From Perkinsus olseni (taxonomy: Eukaryota; Perkinsozoa; Perkinsida; Perkinsidae), in NCBI GenBank assembly GCA_013115135.1, contig JABANP010000014.1, positions 124,001-188,000 of the forward strand: 64,000 bases of DNA. The letters are read 5' to 3'. The notes beneath the pieces were generated by a model. That model did no database searches. It was not told where the DNA came from and was given only the letters and a program-made list of their open reading frames with translations. Positions within the stretch are counted from its first letter, which is position 1. Every line of letters begins with the position of its first letter. The translations under genes and the position numbers were made by a program. Positions 1 to 11,590 of this stretch are shown piece by piece.

Positions 1-3000
1 GATCGAGCATCTTAGAGGAGCTGATGAAGTCCTCAGCGATGCGGAAGTTCGACAAGAACTACGCTGGCTTCTTATGCTGTGCATTGGTGCTCATGAGCAG
101 CCTGGAGTCCGAGCAAATGGTGATAGGGCGGCCTGCTTACTGCAGTAGTTGGATTTCGTGCTGACGACCGTTGGAGTTACAGTCTGAGGCTTCAAGCCTC
201 GAGAAGTTGAGTGTGGGTCCCTCGTTAGATGGTATTCGTGTGTCATTACCGTCGCGGAATGCATCATCACTTCGCCCTGGTGTTGGTTCCCTCTGGATCA
301 CTACTCTTATCAGGGTATCGTCCTAGCTGCTCTAGCCAGCCTGCAGAAACCAGTGAGAAAAGGCGAGCGCGGAGCAGCTGGTCAAGACCGCCGAGAATCG
401 AGCGGATCTAATGGCGCTACTGGAGATGCTCCGCGAATTCATAACTCTGTAGCGACAAGGACTTTTGTCCCACACCTGGAGCTGGTCCTCGTGCTTCAGT
501 TCAACCGTGGAACAGCTGGGCAGATTGGGCCTTGATACCTTACAACTGGATACATGTGAGTACTTCTCTCTGGGACATCTTCCACGGGCTTTGCGAATCT
601 CCGCTAGTAGTCTATTGAACGGTTCGGGCCGTACCCGGTAGGGCTCTTGTGAGCATCATCTAGTTTAAGGATACTCGAACGGCTCGAAGTTGGTATGAGG
701 AGGATAATTTTCCTCCCTTTCAGTGACGCTGCGTTCCCGCCAGTGGATGAGCTTCCTTTCCGAGTGCAGAAAGCCGATAAAAGGAGCGCTAGAGATCATC
801 GCAGTAGGGTTCGGCCTGCTGTCCTAGCTTTGGTCTATACCAACGTGGGTCCTCGTTCTTCATACCGGCTCATAGCCTTGCTGCCAACGCCCATCACAGA
901 CCGTTACCGAAGTGCTGTCCGCGCGGCACAGAATGCTACGCCTCGCTAGAATACTGTTTTTCTTGGCATAAGGAAGAGTAGAGCTTCCTGGGCCTTCTAA
1001 TTTATCCCACCTGTGACTGCCGCTTCGGTCTTTGAGCACAGCGCTGCGGTTACTCCCGATACACACAGACATTTCCATTACACATAGCTTGGTCTCCTCC
1101 CCTCAGGCGATCTGGAAGGCCAACAGCAAATTGCGTGGACCCGAAGTGAGTCTCAAATTACTACTCACCGGACTTCGAATCATACACTCGCGTCGCTCAA
1201 ATTGCGCTGCGTACACTTTTCTCTCGAAGCTCGTTGCCATTATCGGCTGCTCATTCTCCTCAGCGCATACCACCTGAGGAGTTCCACAACGATGCGATCA
1301 GCCAAACTGATGTTCTATTGAGGCACGAAGTGACGTAAGCCTAGAGAACTGGCTCTGCAGTGTTTCTCGGGCGAGGCTGCCGGATACCTTCGGGAGGGGG
1401 GCTGCTCTCACATCGGATCATGGGCGGCGGATCTTGGAGACTGCCCGGAAGTTGACTATATGCTCTGCTTTTGGTAGGAGCTGGATCATCAACACGAGCC
1501 TCAGTGTCAATCGTGGACACGGTGGACACATGGACCGGACAGCCAGCTCGTCGTCCTCGTCATCAGGAGCAGCAGGGACTCGAGCTGATCATGGAGAGGA
1601 TGGAAATGGTGAGCGTCCCCGAGCTATCGATTGGCTGAGCCCAACATTTCCACCGAGAAATGCTGCCTGTTCCCCAGCTCCCTCGCCCCCACAAAGCGAT
1701 GGAAGTGAGACATCTTCGCCCAGCCTCTTTCCTGACGGCTCCTCACCTGGGATGTCGCCTGCCAGCAGCTCGGACTTCGGCGAGAACAGGCTTCATAACC
1801 GCCGTCGCCGTAGGTCCCTGTTCCCTCTCGACGGGCCTGGGTGCTAATAGTCGTTGGTTTAGCTCGTCCTGATGGAGGTGAGGCCGAGCCAGCCCCTGAG
1901 GATGGCGGCTTCATGCGCCGTATGCGACGAAGTCTCGGAGCGCCGCGCCAGCTGGCAGACTTTGGAGTGCTCACCACTGCTCCCTGCGTACTGGACGTCG
2001 GAGCTCGAGTAGGTCGGAGTGCTCAGTGGATCAGTTCCAGTGACTGCTCCCTAGGTTCGTGTGCTGAGGCTGGAGTCCGAGCATCATGCACGTCAAGTGT
2101 CCCAGCAACACGCCTTAATGAGAGTAACGTGGCAGCTGTGACGTGGTCCGAAGGCAGTGTAGATCTACACCATTTCCAGACCTACTTAGTAAAACCCCAG
2201 AGCAAATTAGTAAAACCCCAGAGCAATTTAATAACGCCGAGGCCAAATTAGCAAAACCCCAGAGCAATTTAATAAAGCCCAGAGCAAATTAGAAAAACCC
2301 CAAAGCAATTTAGTCGGCACGCGAGACGCATCCGGATCGTCCTTCCTCCCGGCCCGGGGACTCCGGCCCATGAGTGGCGGGAGAGGAGGTGGAGCGAAGG
2401 CAGAGTACCTCCTGCCGTACTGTGAGAAGTTGCTTCAAAAAGTGGTTGAAGAGGTTACTATGCAACTTTGACAAAGTTACTTTGTATACAATTTGCAACT
2501 TTGTTCCAATCACGCCCAAACAATGTATCCTCGTTGCTCAGCTATATAAGGCATGCCAGTCGGAGGCTCAATTCGAATGTTTAACGATTAAACTTCAACC
2601 CGCGATCTGTAGGATAACGAGGGCCTACTTCATGTAGGCTGACGTTGTGAGTTTTTCGTACTTGTTAGTGATTTTGTTAGGCTTTACTAAATTGGTCTTT
2701 CATAAAATCAAATTGCTTTGGGGTTTTACTAATTTGCTCTGGGCTTTATTAAATTGCTTTGGGGTTTTACTAATTTGCTCTGGGCTTCATTAAATTGCTT
2801 TGGGGTTTTACTAATTTGCTCTGGGCTTTATTAAATTGCTTTGGGGTTTTACTAATTTGCTCTGGGCTTTATTAAATTGCTCTGGGGTTTTACTAAGTAG
2901 GTCTGGAAATGGTGTAGGCTCAATCCTCGGGTATGATTCTACCGGGCGGGAGGATCCTTGTCATGGCCCAAGACATCTTCACGATGCTTAAAGTTAGAAG

Positions 3001-5528
3001 AGACCACTTGGTGAGCTGCCGGGAACAGGACCTCGCCTAGTCCGCCTAGCGAGAAGGGTCTGCTATTGATACTGCTGGAGTTTTAACGCATCTAATAGAG
3101 CAAAGAGTCAGTCGCGCGTCTGAGTAGTTCCCGTGGAGGTGATCCAGTGGATTTGCTGTCCGAACTTCATGGGGTTCCCAGGGCCCCCACCTATCCGGAC
3201 CTAACTGCTTCCACTTGCTCTCTCTAGTTAGAGGATTCCCTCCGGCAATTGGCGGGCTTCGACGCTGACGAGCTCAAACGCGTGTTGAAGGTGAGCGGCA
3301 CCGAGCTGATTATCTGCTCTGGAAACGCCTGTCCAGGTTCAATTCCAAGGCGAGCAAGGGGTGGATGAAGGCGGAGTTCAGAAGGAGTTCTTCTTGCTAC
3401 TGGTCCAGGAGGTGAGCGTTCGGCGTACCGAAGTCGGGGTTCCATCCCCCCGTGTAGATGTACGACGAGAACTACGCCATGTTCGAGTATAACAAGGAGA
3501 CTCGTACGTTCTGGTTTTCGAACAAGTGCCTCGAGAGCAACCTTCAGTATGAGCTCTTCGGGATAGTCATTGGCCTGGCGATATACAGCGGGGTGAGATG
3601 CTATGTTCTCTGCCGGCTGTGGTTTATAGATCATCCACTCGGTGGGGCTCTCTAGCGCCAGCTGCTCTGTCAACCCTAGTGTCCGGTGGGATGATGTGAT
3701 TGAGGCGTCCTGTCAACTCGGGGCCTGTCTTGCGTCGTATGATGGTGTACGAGGAACGCCTTGAGTGCGCCTCTGATGTAGGTGATTCTCGACGTCAACT
3801 TCCCATTGATAGTGTACAGGAAGCTTTTATCAACCGACAAGGAAGGCCGAATCGATAGGCCCAGTCTTGAAGTCATCGAGAAAGAGTTCGACCCGGACTT
3901 CGCTCAGGGTCTGAGGAAAGTAGGAGGATGGACTGGTCGGATGAGTAGCTGTTGTTCCCTCCTCAGTTCCTGGACTTCCAAGGAGATGTTGAAGCAACGT
4001 TCGGTCTCACCATGTCAACGGACTACGAGTAAGAACCTATTCCATGCTCTTTGACCGGCGATGATGCAATTGGTCCGTTTGCCACATTCTATCGCCGTTT
4101 CTCTTCGGATAAACTGATTCGTCGGTGACTGCCATTTCCTCTTGTCCAGGTAGTTTCCAGAATGACTAGGCTGGGTCATATCACGGCTCCTCCGTTCTGT
4201 TGGCGCCCTTCTCAGTGCCTCAATGCCCCTTAGGTACTTTGGGGAGCGTATTATCGTTGACTTGGTACCCGATGGTCGCAACATCCCTGTGACTAACGCT
4301 AATCGATACGAATACGTCGAGAGGTGAGCGGACTCACGAGCGCGGTGGGGCCATCGCTGTGATGCTGCCTCCGATTCAGAATAATCGACTGGAAGCTCAA
4401 CGAGTCCATCGCACGGCAGTTCTGGTCTTTCAAGCGCGGCTTTGATAAATGCGTGAGTCATTGCGTGCCTGCTTTGTTCTCTCCTGCTACACCGTATCCT
4501 ACATTGACATTCGAAATCCCTGCTCTTGCTCTCCTCACCTATCCTCAGATTGGGCAGTCCGTCCTATTCCAACGACTTTTTAAATCTCCGAGTGATCTAG
4601 AGCTGCTCATCTGCGGCACGAAGGAGCTCGACTTCGAGGCCTTGCGTTCCAACACCATCTACGACGATGGCTTCACGAAAGACTCTCCCGTTATTCAGTA
4701 AGCGAACCCGTGGCAGCGTTCTCACAGCGAATGCTTATTGTTGTTACCAGGTGGTTCTGGGATGCTCTACTCTCTCCAGGATGCACGGAGGACGATAAGT
4801 CTAGGCTGCTGTTGTTTATTACGGGTGAGGAGGGCCTAAGTGTGTTCTGGCTTAGTTGCGGTGTGGATCAGGTAGCAGTAGAGCTCCTCCCAATGGTTTA
4901 AACTCCGTCGAGTCTCGCATAACGATTTCTCGGATGGGGCCAGATTCAGACCGTCTCCCACAGGTGAGCCTTTCCTCTCTCCGGGTGAGGTCTTGCTGAT
5001 GTTGCGATGGCCATCGATTTCTCGTGTTTGCTTAGCGATTTGCGACTCGTGTATATCGCAGAACACGCGTCGATTTACTCGCCAAATTGACCTGGAAGGA
5101 CCCCTGCGTTGTTCTCAAAGGGCGTCTCTGACTCTCTGGTGAATTTGGCGATTGCTCGTTGCGGTTTTCTGGAGGCATAAAGAGAGGTGTTTCCTATGCA
5201 TCATATCCTCAAAAGTTTGCATGCCGGATTCTCCGCGAATGTACGGGTCGCCGAAAATCTCCCGATTGCCGAGAGTCAGAAGTCTCCGCTGCACATGCTT
5301 CCTGGGTGACGTGCTGAAACCCAACGAGTTCACCATCAAACTTGGATGGGAAGCAGTGGATCACCTTCGACTGTCCTGTCGAAAAGTGTCCTAGGAGCTT
5401 AGCCCTTCTATTCCCAGGCCCACACATGCTTCAATCATCTCCTGCTACCAGAGTACTCATCAGCAGAGAAGCTCCGCAAGATGATAAGATTGGCTATCGA
5501 GAACTGTACCGGTTTCGGCCTCATATGA
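1..5528 (+). CDS. UBE3A-type HECT E3 ubiquitin ligase, 5' partial, multi-exon
   Basis: E3 ligase that takes ubiquitin from an E2 onto a catalytic cysteine and passes it to substrates. Seen: exons read [15 protein letters not shown] (about 1278-1330), a Ser/Pro-rich low-complexity exon (about 1530-1810), [10 protein letters not shown] (about 1980-2010), MLKVRRDHL (to 2998), then the HECT core [15 protein letters not shown] (3345-3410), [15 protein letters not shown] (3783-3830), [45 protein letters not shown] (ends 4970), and the last exon [14 protein letters not shown] (from 5419), ending FGLI and TGA at 5528. The Cys of HTCFN is the catalytic residue. The order and wording match UBE3A/E6AP (family knowledge). 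The blocks at 1-150 and 340-430 are helical and probably belong to the same gene, but that link is inferred. One junction near 4830 (FITG to APPNG) does not resolve cleanly with a GT-AG intron. The true start lies outside the window. Confidence 0.88.
2190..2311. repeat. Left-arm tandem array of the foldback element
   Basis: About three degenerate copies of a 41-bp unit built from alternating half-units containing GTAAAACCCCAGAGC and AATAAAGCCCAGAGC. Inverted relative to the array at 2707-2905. Confidence 0.8.
2707..2905. repeat. Right-arm tandem array of the foldback element
   Basis: Nearly five copies of the same 41-bp unit in reverse orientation (GGGGTTTTACTAATTTGC then GGGCTTTATTAAATTGC). 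It is longer and more regular than the left array, so the arms have unequal copy number, as in foldback elements. Confidence 0.8.
4971..5418 (+). other. 448-bp last intron of the HECT gene
   Basis: This intron lies between GPDSDRLPQ and AHTCFNH. The flanking exons join in frame exactly as in the HECT family, so the whole stretch is intronic. It is several times longer than most introns here. I see no repeat, RNA gene or convincing ORF in it. Confidence 0.65.
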
Positions 5529-5732
5529 GGCGCGACAATGTGTGTAACTCATAAACTCTTTTGTGTCAATATGACGGCATTGCTTTCGACCATCCTCGGC
5601 GTTGTGTTCTTCAACATCGAACATGGTGGTGGGCCTGCAGCCTGGGTTACTGCGTGCCGCTTGGCCTTCTGCTGGCCCGGAGGGGAGTGTTTGCCAACTG
5701 GCTCATCTTTGCAGGTCTTCCTGTGTTTTGTG

Positions 5733-7159
5733 ATGGCCAGCCGCGACCTGACTTGCGTATTTTTACGAGAACGTGAACAGCAACAAGCGGAGTTCAATCT
5801 AGAGAGGCAGCGGATCTTCCGCCATGCAGTAGGTATGTCACCCTCGTTGGCTGAACAGCTCAACCCGTCCTGTCATCGCGAGAAACTGGCTTGAAAGTCC
5901 GCTGAGGATAGGAAATCAGGTACGGGGAATTCGCTCTCTTCAGACCGTACGGGGTGATGCCGGAGAGATAGCATCTCTAGTCAACCGTGAAGCTGCGCAT
6001 GCAGCAACGTCCATAAGGAAAGCCTCGACGTCTGCTTGCGAGGAGTGCGGAGGTGAGCCTCATCCACTCGGATATCTGGTCAGCTTTGGAGTAGTCGTTC
6101 TCCTCAGCGCCGCTGTCCCGCTCTTTTCTCGGCCCTTCCCCCAAAGTATGCTACCTCTGCCACCGAGTCCTCTGCGCCAAGTGCCGCTCGTTTAGCGCAC
6201 GCCCAACCTCTGTTGTGTGTCGAGGAGACTCCCTAGGCGAGATCTGTAAACTGTGTGAAGGCTGCGCAATGTGAGTACACCTTGGGATTCAGCGGGATAT
6301 CAGAAGCTGTGGGGAGTTTTATTGCCGTGCGATCGTCGTAGGGGCTTCGCTAACACTTCCATGTCTTAGCCTGAACTCTCACATCTGAAGCCTACTCGGT
6401 GCATTGGTTGTCCCCATCAGGGTGAAATCACTGCGAGTAGAATCATGACTGAGCATCCTGTGTTCTTGCAGGCTCGTGAAACTTCTGCAGTACCATCACA
6501 ATCCTCTTGGCGGACTACCGTCCGAGCGCCTCAGGATGATGCGGCTTCATAGCGAAGGTTACAGAGCCATCACGGAGTTCGACAGCTCAATGAGGAATTA
6601 TGAAGGCCTTGCTCGGTGAGATTGGCCCACGACCAGTCGTTTCCGTCGACGCTCTGGCTACATGATCGAGTGGCATCCAGCACCGCAGCATGACGGCCCC
6701 TTGTATCAGGCTTGTCAGTCAACTTGGCTCCACTCCGCCCGAGATCGCGATGGAAGTAGCACCCTTGGAGGAAGCCGTGAACCAGCGTCTGCGGGTGAAT
6801 CCCGCAACGTTTCTATTGGCCCGCATGCTTTTCTTAGGCCCTCGTGGAGTTGCAACGTCAAGCAGCAGCGGTTAAGTCAAGTGAGTGGCTGCTCATCGTC
6901 CTCTCTCGCTGGACATGGATGCCCCCTTCAGCGTCGTCGGTGCAGCTGATATTACTTGTACGTGTCTTCAGCTCATACAGCAGACAACACCGTGCAAGCT
7001 GGCCTTCTTCGATGGCTACGGAACACCATTACTGAGGGCAAGTTCCAGATAGCGGTTGCACGGAAAGTGAGGCTTCCAGGCCATACGCAAGCTACCCTGG
7101 GTTTTCTCAGATGCTGCACGCTAAGGGGGCCTAGTCGAGGCGAGCTCGTCATTGCATGA
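5733..7159 (+). CDS. Zinc-finger (FYVE/treble-clef-like) protein, function unknown
   Basis: Multi-exon gene downstream of the HECT ligase on the same strand. Seen: a charged helical exon EREQQQAEFNLERQ, a 54-bp intron at about 5832, then NWLESPLRIGN and a helical stretch leading to a cysteine cluster: CEEC (about 6037), CYLCHRVLCAKC (about 6152) and CKLCEGC (about 6250). This spacing resembles a FYVE/treble-clef zinc fold, but the basic R(R/K)HHCR signature of lipid-binding FYVE domains is absent, so lipid binding cannot be claimed. Later exons read LQYHHNPLGGLPSERLR (6480-6610), VNPATFLLARML (about 6800) and a C-terminal exon ending ELVIA, stop at 7157-7159. The start is chosen at the first Met leading into the helical exon; an upstream in-frame ATG at 5538 is possible but would leave only 9 bp after the HECT stop codon. 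Confidence 0.5.
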
Positions 7160-7319
7160 ACATTTATTTTCCGTACAATTATTCTACAATGTTTTAACTC
7201 AAGCCGAAGTATGTGTCGCGTCCATGTCAATAAGAGGGTGTCCACTAGGTCGTCATCAGCACTTTCGGAGCCTTCACAGGTGGTCAAGTTGGCAGAACAC
7301 TGCGCCCTAGTCGGTCTGC

Positions 7320-9340
7320 ATGTCCCCCAAGCGCAACCGATCTCGCAGCCGTTCTGTGGGTCCACGGAAACGTACGAAGGGGAAGTCCCGAGAGAGTCTC
7401 GAGGAGACTCTATCGACTAACGAATGGATGGGAATACAGGTCGGCCTGACCGCCATTGCCACCGCGGCTCCACTTGGGTTTTGCCTCAGACCGCGCTCCG
7501 GCGTCGTCTGATGAGCCATGAAACGCAGAGGATTTCCAGACTAGGCAAATGCTTTGGCTTGTTTGGCTTGCGACGTCGTCCCCGTCGACAGGCCCATGCA
7601 AGAATGGCAACGGTGCTCGAGAGGCTGCGGAGGCTCTGCTGAAGCTATTAATACAGTCAGCTGATCTTGAAGAATCTGTCAGCGCAGTGCTTATAGGCCC
7701 TGAAGGTAGGCTCGGCCCTCAAACAACATGCCTTGAGGTGTGCATGTTCATCCGATCAGGGTGCGGCAAGAGCGCCGCCCTGGCCGCAGCGGTAGAGGAG
7801 CTGAGAGAGCAGAAGCCCGACCTCAAGGTGAGGGGCCACACTCAGTCTTCATGACCTCATCCCAGATGCGTCTATTTTTCATACCGACCACGCCTTTGTT
7901 GGTTGGATGTTCTGATCGGAAGTTCTGTCTTCACGTTCCACCAGGTCATAGTCGTCCACGCCAAAGGCTCGCTTTCATCGTCGAACGACACCGCGGTCTT
8001 GAGAGATCTCCACCTCAAACTAGTGCATGAGATACAGGGCAGGGAGGCATCCCTAGGGCTTAGCAGTACGGCTCCTAATCGGCAAGGATGGACCTTCGCT
8101 GACTACATGGCGAAGGTGACCTCTCCCCCTGCATTCGACTCGCCACAGCCACGCCATCAGGTCGAGAGTCTTCTTAAGGAAAGCACTGGTGAATTAAACT
8201 GCATGGTCGTTGTGGCTGCTGGAGAAGCGGATCAAATCACGATTCCAATTGAGAGTGTGAGAATGTGCAACGGAAGAGCAGGGCAGCTTTAGCAGAACAA
8301 CTTTCGGCTATTGGGATGCTCTTGCTGGCGTGATTCGTTACTGGGGTATTCCCCTCTGACGAATAGTGGGATCGCCACTACACGCCGACGGGATGTGCAG
8401 CTTCGTGTGGTCAGAATACAAGTGCATTCTCCACCGACGATAGACGAGACTCGAGTGGCTCTTCTTGCGCAGTTCTCGATGGAGACGGGGCCCGAGCCGC
8501 TGGTAGCCCCGTGTCCGCCCTGAAGGATTCTCAGTGCCTTCGCTAGTCTCAGAAATACAATGCATGGCTGAAGGAGTCGCTCGAGACCGAAGCCGCCACC
8601 AAGTTCCTCCGCCAACGAGTGGACAGAGCGGTCAGCATGAAGGAGGTATGAGACGCCGAGCTGGCATCCGAAGGCTAACCGGTCTCTTTCAGTTCGTATT
8701 GGACCTGCTCGACCGCTTGTCCAAGCCGCCATCAAACCGACTTCTGGCTTTTCCCTCCGTGTCGACCGTTGACGGCTTCTCAGACATGCTCCTGTCAGGT
8801 GAAAAGGGGCTCCTACTGTCTGTCGCTCGGCCTCCTCGCGTGCATCAGGGTTCGTGATGGTGAGTCGCGTTTCAGGTTCGGAGCAGCTAGTGCTACTCGG
8901 CCTAGCTCGGCTTCATGTGAAGTCCTTTACTCCGAAAAACTTCGAGTCGATCCAGCAGGAACTCTCCTTGTTCGATAAGAGGCGACTCGAAGTCTACGGC
9001 CGTGGGATGTATCTTCAAGCATTCAAGAATCTGAGAACACTCGGCCTCATCCAGGTAGGTCCCGCTAATGTTCGCAAGGCAGCTCAGGACATTCTCGAAG
9101 GTGTTCGATGCCACCACAGCATGCGCGAGTGGAGATCTCAGGACTATGCCCCTCAGTTGCCTGCCTTGCCGTTGTTGTCACTCTCTGAACACAATACTGG
9201 AATCTGGTAACTTGCACAGTCGCTTGAAACAATTGCAACAGTCATTAGCGGACTCGGTCCACACAGGTATCATCCATGAGCGCTTTAAAGGATGGGCTAC
9301 GGAAAGCATCATACAGAAGCAGGTGGAAGGGCTCATCTAG
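7320..9340 (+). CDS. ORC4: Origin recognition complex subunit 4
   Basis: AAA+ subunit of the origin recognition complex that marks replication origins. Seen: a basic N terminus rich in Ser/Arg (MSPKRNRSRSRS), then VLIGPEG joined across a short intron to GCGKSAALAAAVEEL, giving the Walker A motif, and VHAKGSLSSSNDTAVLRDL, matching the ORC4 stretch after Walker A. The Walker B position reads VVVAAGEADQ, so the usual Asp-Glu pair is Gly-Glu. C-terminal exons give FVLDLLDRLSK, LVLLGLARLHVKSFTP and LRTLGLIQ, the winged-helix part, and end in ERFKGWATESII with stop 9338-9340, which resembles the conserved ORC4 tail. The exact path through 8250-8540 is not resolved. ATG at 7320 is chosen because it begins the basic tail and follows an AT-rich spacer. 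Confidence 0.82.
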
Positions 9341-9589
9341 GCATGGTTCACTAAGTGCACGAGAGCCTTCATCAAAGACAGTCCGATGTTGAGTTGCTTT
9401 AGAATCCAGATCGGTCCGGCTCATGAGAGAACCCCGAATGGGAGGGTCCAGCTCACCTTCGCAAGAATGCAGGTTCGGTTGAAGGCGGCTCGTAGCAGCT
9501 GTGTCCGAATAAACTCCCGATAAGTGACTTCCAACAACGCGACACTCAGACCTTCGAAACCTCTAAGACTGCATTTTGTTACATATGCT

Positions 9590-11556
9590 TCACTTTCTCA
9601 TATCCTGGATAGCGACGCTTGTGCCAATAAAGGCGAAAACAATGCCAATGAGCATGACGCTCCAGGCTTTCAAACATTTCAGTGTCATACGGTTACCTAA
9701 AAGCCACCCCAGCAGACCAGGACCGGCACTTTTGAGTGCTACCTGTGACTAAACAGATATAAAAATAAGAAGGTAGAATGTAACATGTGAGTGCGCCGCT
9801 GGTACTCCCCACGAGTTCGAACACTTGTGCCATCGAGGGTGCCAATATGGCACAACCGAGTGACAGAAGCACCTAGGAAGAGGAAACGATAAAGTTTGTC
9901 GAGTAGACAAGTGCAAGGTGTCCTACTGTTATTGCAGTAAGCAATGTCACCACAGCACGGCTCGCACGACCGCTGTCGTCAGAGTCAAACCGAGACGGGT
10001 ACAAAACCTGCGATGAGTATCCGCTTGTGAACTCCGCAGATGTACACGAACGGCCAACAGCCACTCACCAGCAGAGCGGACTCTAAACCGAAACGGGCGG
10101 GAAAGATACAGAGGGGATAGGCAGCCACAATCGCAATGGCCATTCCTGAGAAGATTGAAGTAGCCAGGGAGTCGAAAATGAGATCAAGCCCAGTTGCAAT
10201 CGCACTCACCTATGAAGGCCAGGGTTACATCGAAGCTATCCTTGAATAGGGAGTTGTAGTTGTAGAGTATGTTATCCCTCGTATCGAAGCCCCAAGTATA
10301 GACACCAGCGAACCCCACCCCGAAGTAGACTGTGAGACATATGAGGACCGCCCAGAAAGCCACAGATCGCATCCTGCTGGCCTGAGGGGGTTCGATGGCA
10401 CTGAGCCCCAGAGGCTGTTTTCTGGTACCCGGCAGCGCCTCTTCGTTTCGGACTCCTTCAACTCCGCGTATATTGCAGGGACGTTAGGCTGGCAGGCGAA
10501 GGCGAAGGTAACCAATGACATCGTGCGGACCACCTGTACGGGGAAACTGATGGATACACCACGCCCAAGAGGAAAGTCTCAAATGACGAGGATTCAAGAG
10601 CTTACCCCATGCCAGCCGCAAGACGGCAGTAGCGGCAGCGTGCTGTCCTCTGTCTGGTGTCCTCCCACGAACGCTTCGAATATGATGACGAAGACTAGTA
10701 AAAAGACGGACATCACCCCTGACAAGAAGACCATGACCAGGAGGATCGCGGGGAAGTGAACGAGGAGTGATCATCGCTGCCCAATGGCTCACCGACGAGG
10801 CTGGGTATCCGGAGCTCGTTGACTTTCTCCGCTAAGCAGAGAGGGTAAAGTATGACTAACACCAGTATGCAGAGCATAAGATCAGTGCCCGAGGAACTTT
10901 GGGCGCCCTCGGCCGTGGCAGGCAGTGGGAAGGAGAGTAGTGCGCACCCAATCGTATACCCTAAACAATGAATGCCAGACCAGGCGTTAGCTCGTGATGA
11001 AGACGGGACTATCGACCCCTCAGAGCCCACCTATTTGGCCGAGGGTGATGCGATACCCGACAGCAGTTCCAAAACAGAAGGTTATAACGCTGAGAATAGC
11101 GAGTAGGGCCAACCTGATACACACGATCGGACATAAGTAACCTCTGACTATGGCACCTTCGACCCCGAGCTGGGTTAGGGCTGCAACTGAAAGCCAGCTT
11201 CTCGAAGGTCTGGCATCTTGACACGTCCATACAGTCCTAAAAGACAGGGGATACCTCACAGGCTTGAAGGGCACCGGAAGGCTTACCTGGATGTATCCGA
11301 TTGTCGTGTCCGAAAGGAAGCCACAGATGAGCAGACAGAGGGAGGCGACGAGATAGCCGGAGTTACGGAAGGCGTAGGGCAAGGACAGAGCTCCTGCGCC
11401 CAGGGTGGCCGTGGTGAGATTGAAGACAGATGACCTGAGGCAGGCATCCCCGCCGTCCGACTGAAGAGGAACTCGAAAGTGCGTTTGATCTACGGATACA
11501 GTGCCTAGCGACGGGTACTCCATTAGATGTCGTATATACCGGGGCAGAGGATACAT
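9590..11556 (-). CDS. AAAP-family amino-acid transporter (SLC38-like)
   Basis: Multi-pass membrane permease of the amino acid/auxin permease family. Seen on the minus strand: N-terminal SSVFNLTTATLGAGALSLPY, the hallmark first helix of SLC38-type transporters, followed by YAFRNSGYLVASLCLLICGF. More hydrophobic segments follow across about ten exons separated by approximately 50-bp introns (one at about 11286, after TTIGYIQ). The last exon reads AWSVMLIGIVFAFIGTS and ends QDMRK, stop at 9590. Two in-frame ATGs, 11556 and 11523, can start it. It converges on ORC4 with about 250 bp between the stop codons. Substrate and membrane (plasma, vacuolar) cannot be told from sequence. Confidence 0.82.
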
Positions 11557-11590
11557 TCTCGACTCAGGAATGGGGCTGATGGCCTCCCTT

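Larger units (their letters stand above)
2165..2917. mobile_element. Foldback/TIR element forming most of a HECT-gene intron
   Basis: A 753-bp element bounded by perfect 41-bp terminal inverted repeats: left 2165-2205 starting CTACACCATTTCC, right 2877-2917 ending GGAAATGGTGTAG. The arms continue inward as arrays of an approximately 41-bp unit made of two half-units (AATTAGTAAAACCCC and AATTTAATAAAGCCC). A central unique region, about 2318-2690, has a small hairpin (2623-2639). No transposase is encoded; the 87-codon ORF at 2374-2637 matches nothing I know. The host intron runs from the donor at about 2127 (AGA|gtaacg) to the acceptor at 2917, so the terminal GTGTAG of the right repeat is the 3' splice site. 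GTGTAG also stands just left of the left repeat (about 2157-2162), so it may be a target-site duplication or part of the repeat. Confidence 0.8.

Noticed and set aside
2190..2905. CRISPR-like appearance of the regularly spaced repeats
   Set aside because: Units are contiguous half-repeats without unique spacers, in a eukaryotic intron.
2165..2917. Classifying the foldback element as a Helitron
   Set aside because: It begins within TCTACACC, but perfect long inverted ends and no CTRR terminus argue against it.
5152..5394. 80-codon ORF inside the HECT last intron
   Set aside because: The exons on both sides join exactly as in the HECT family, and the ORF has no domain or signal.
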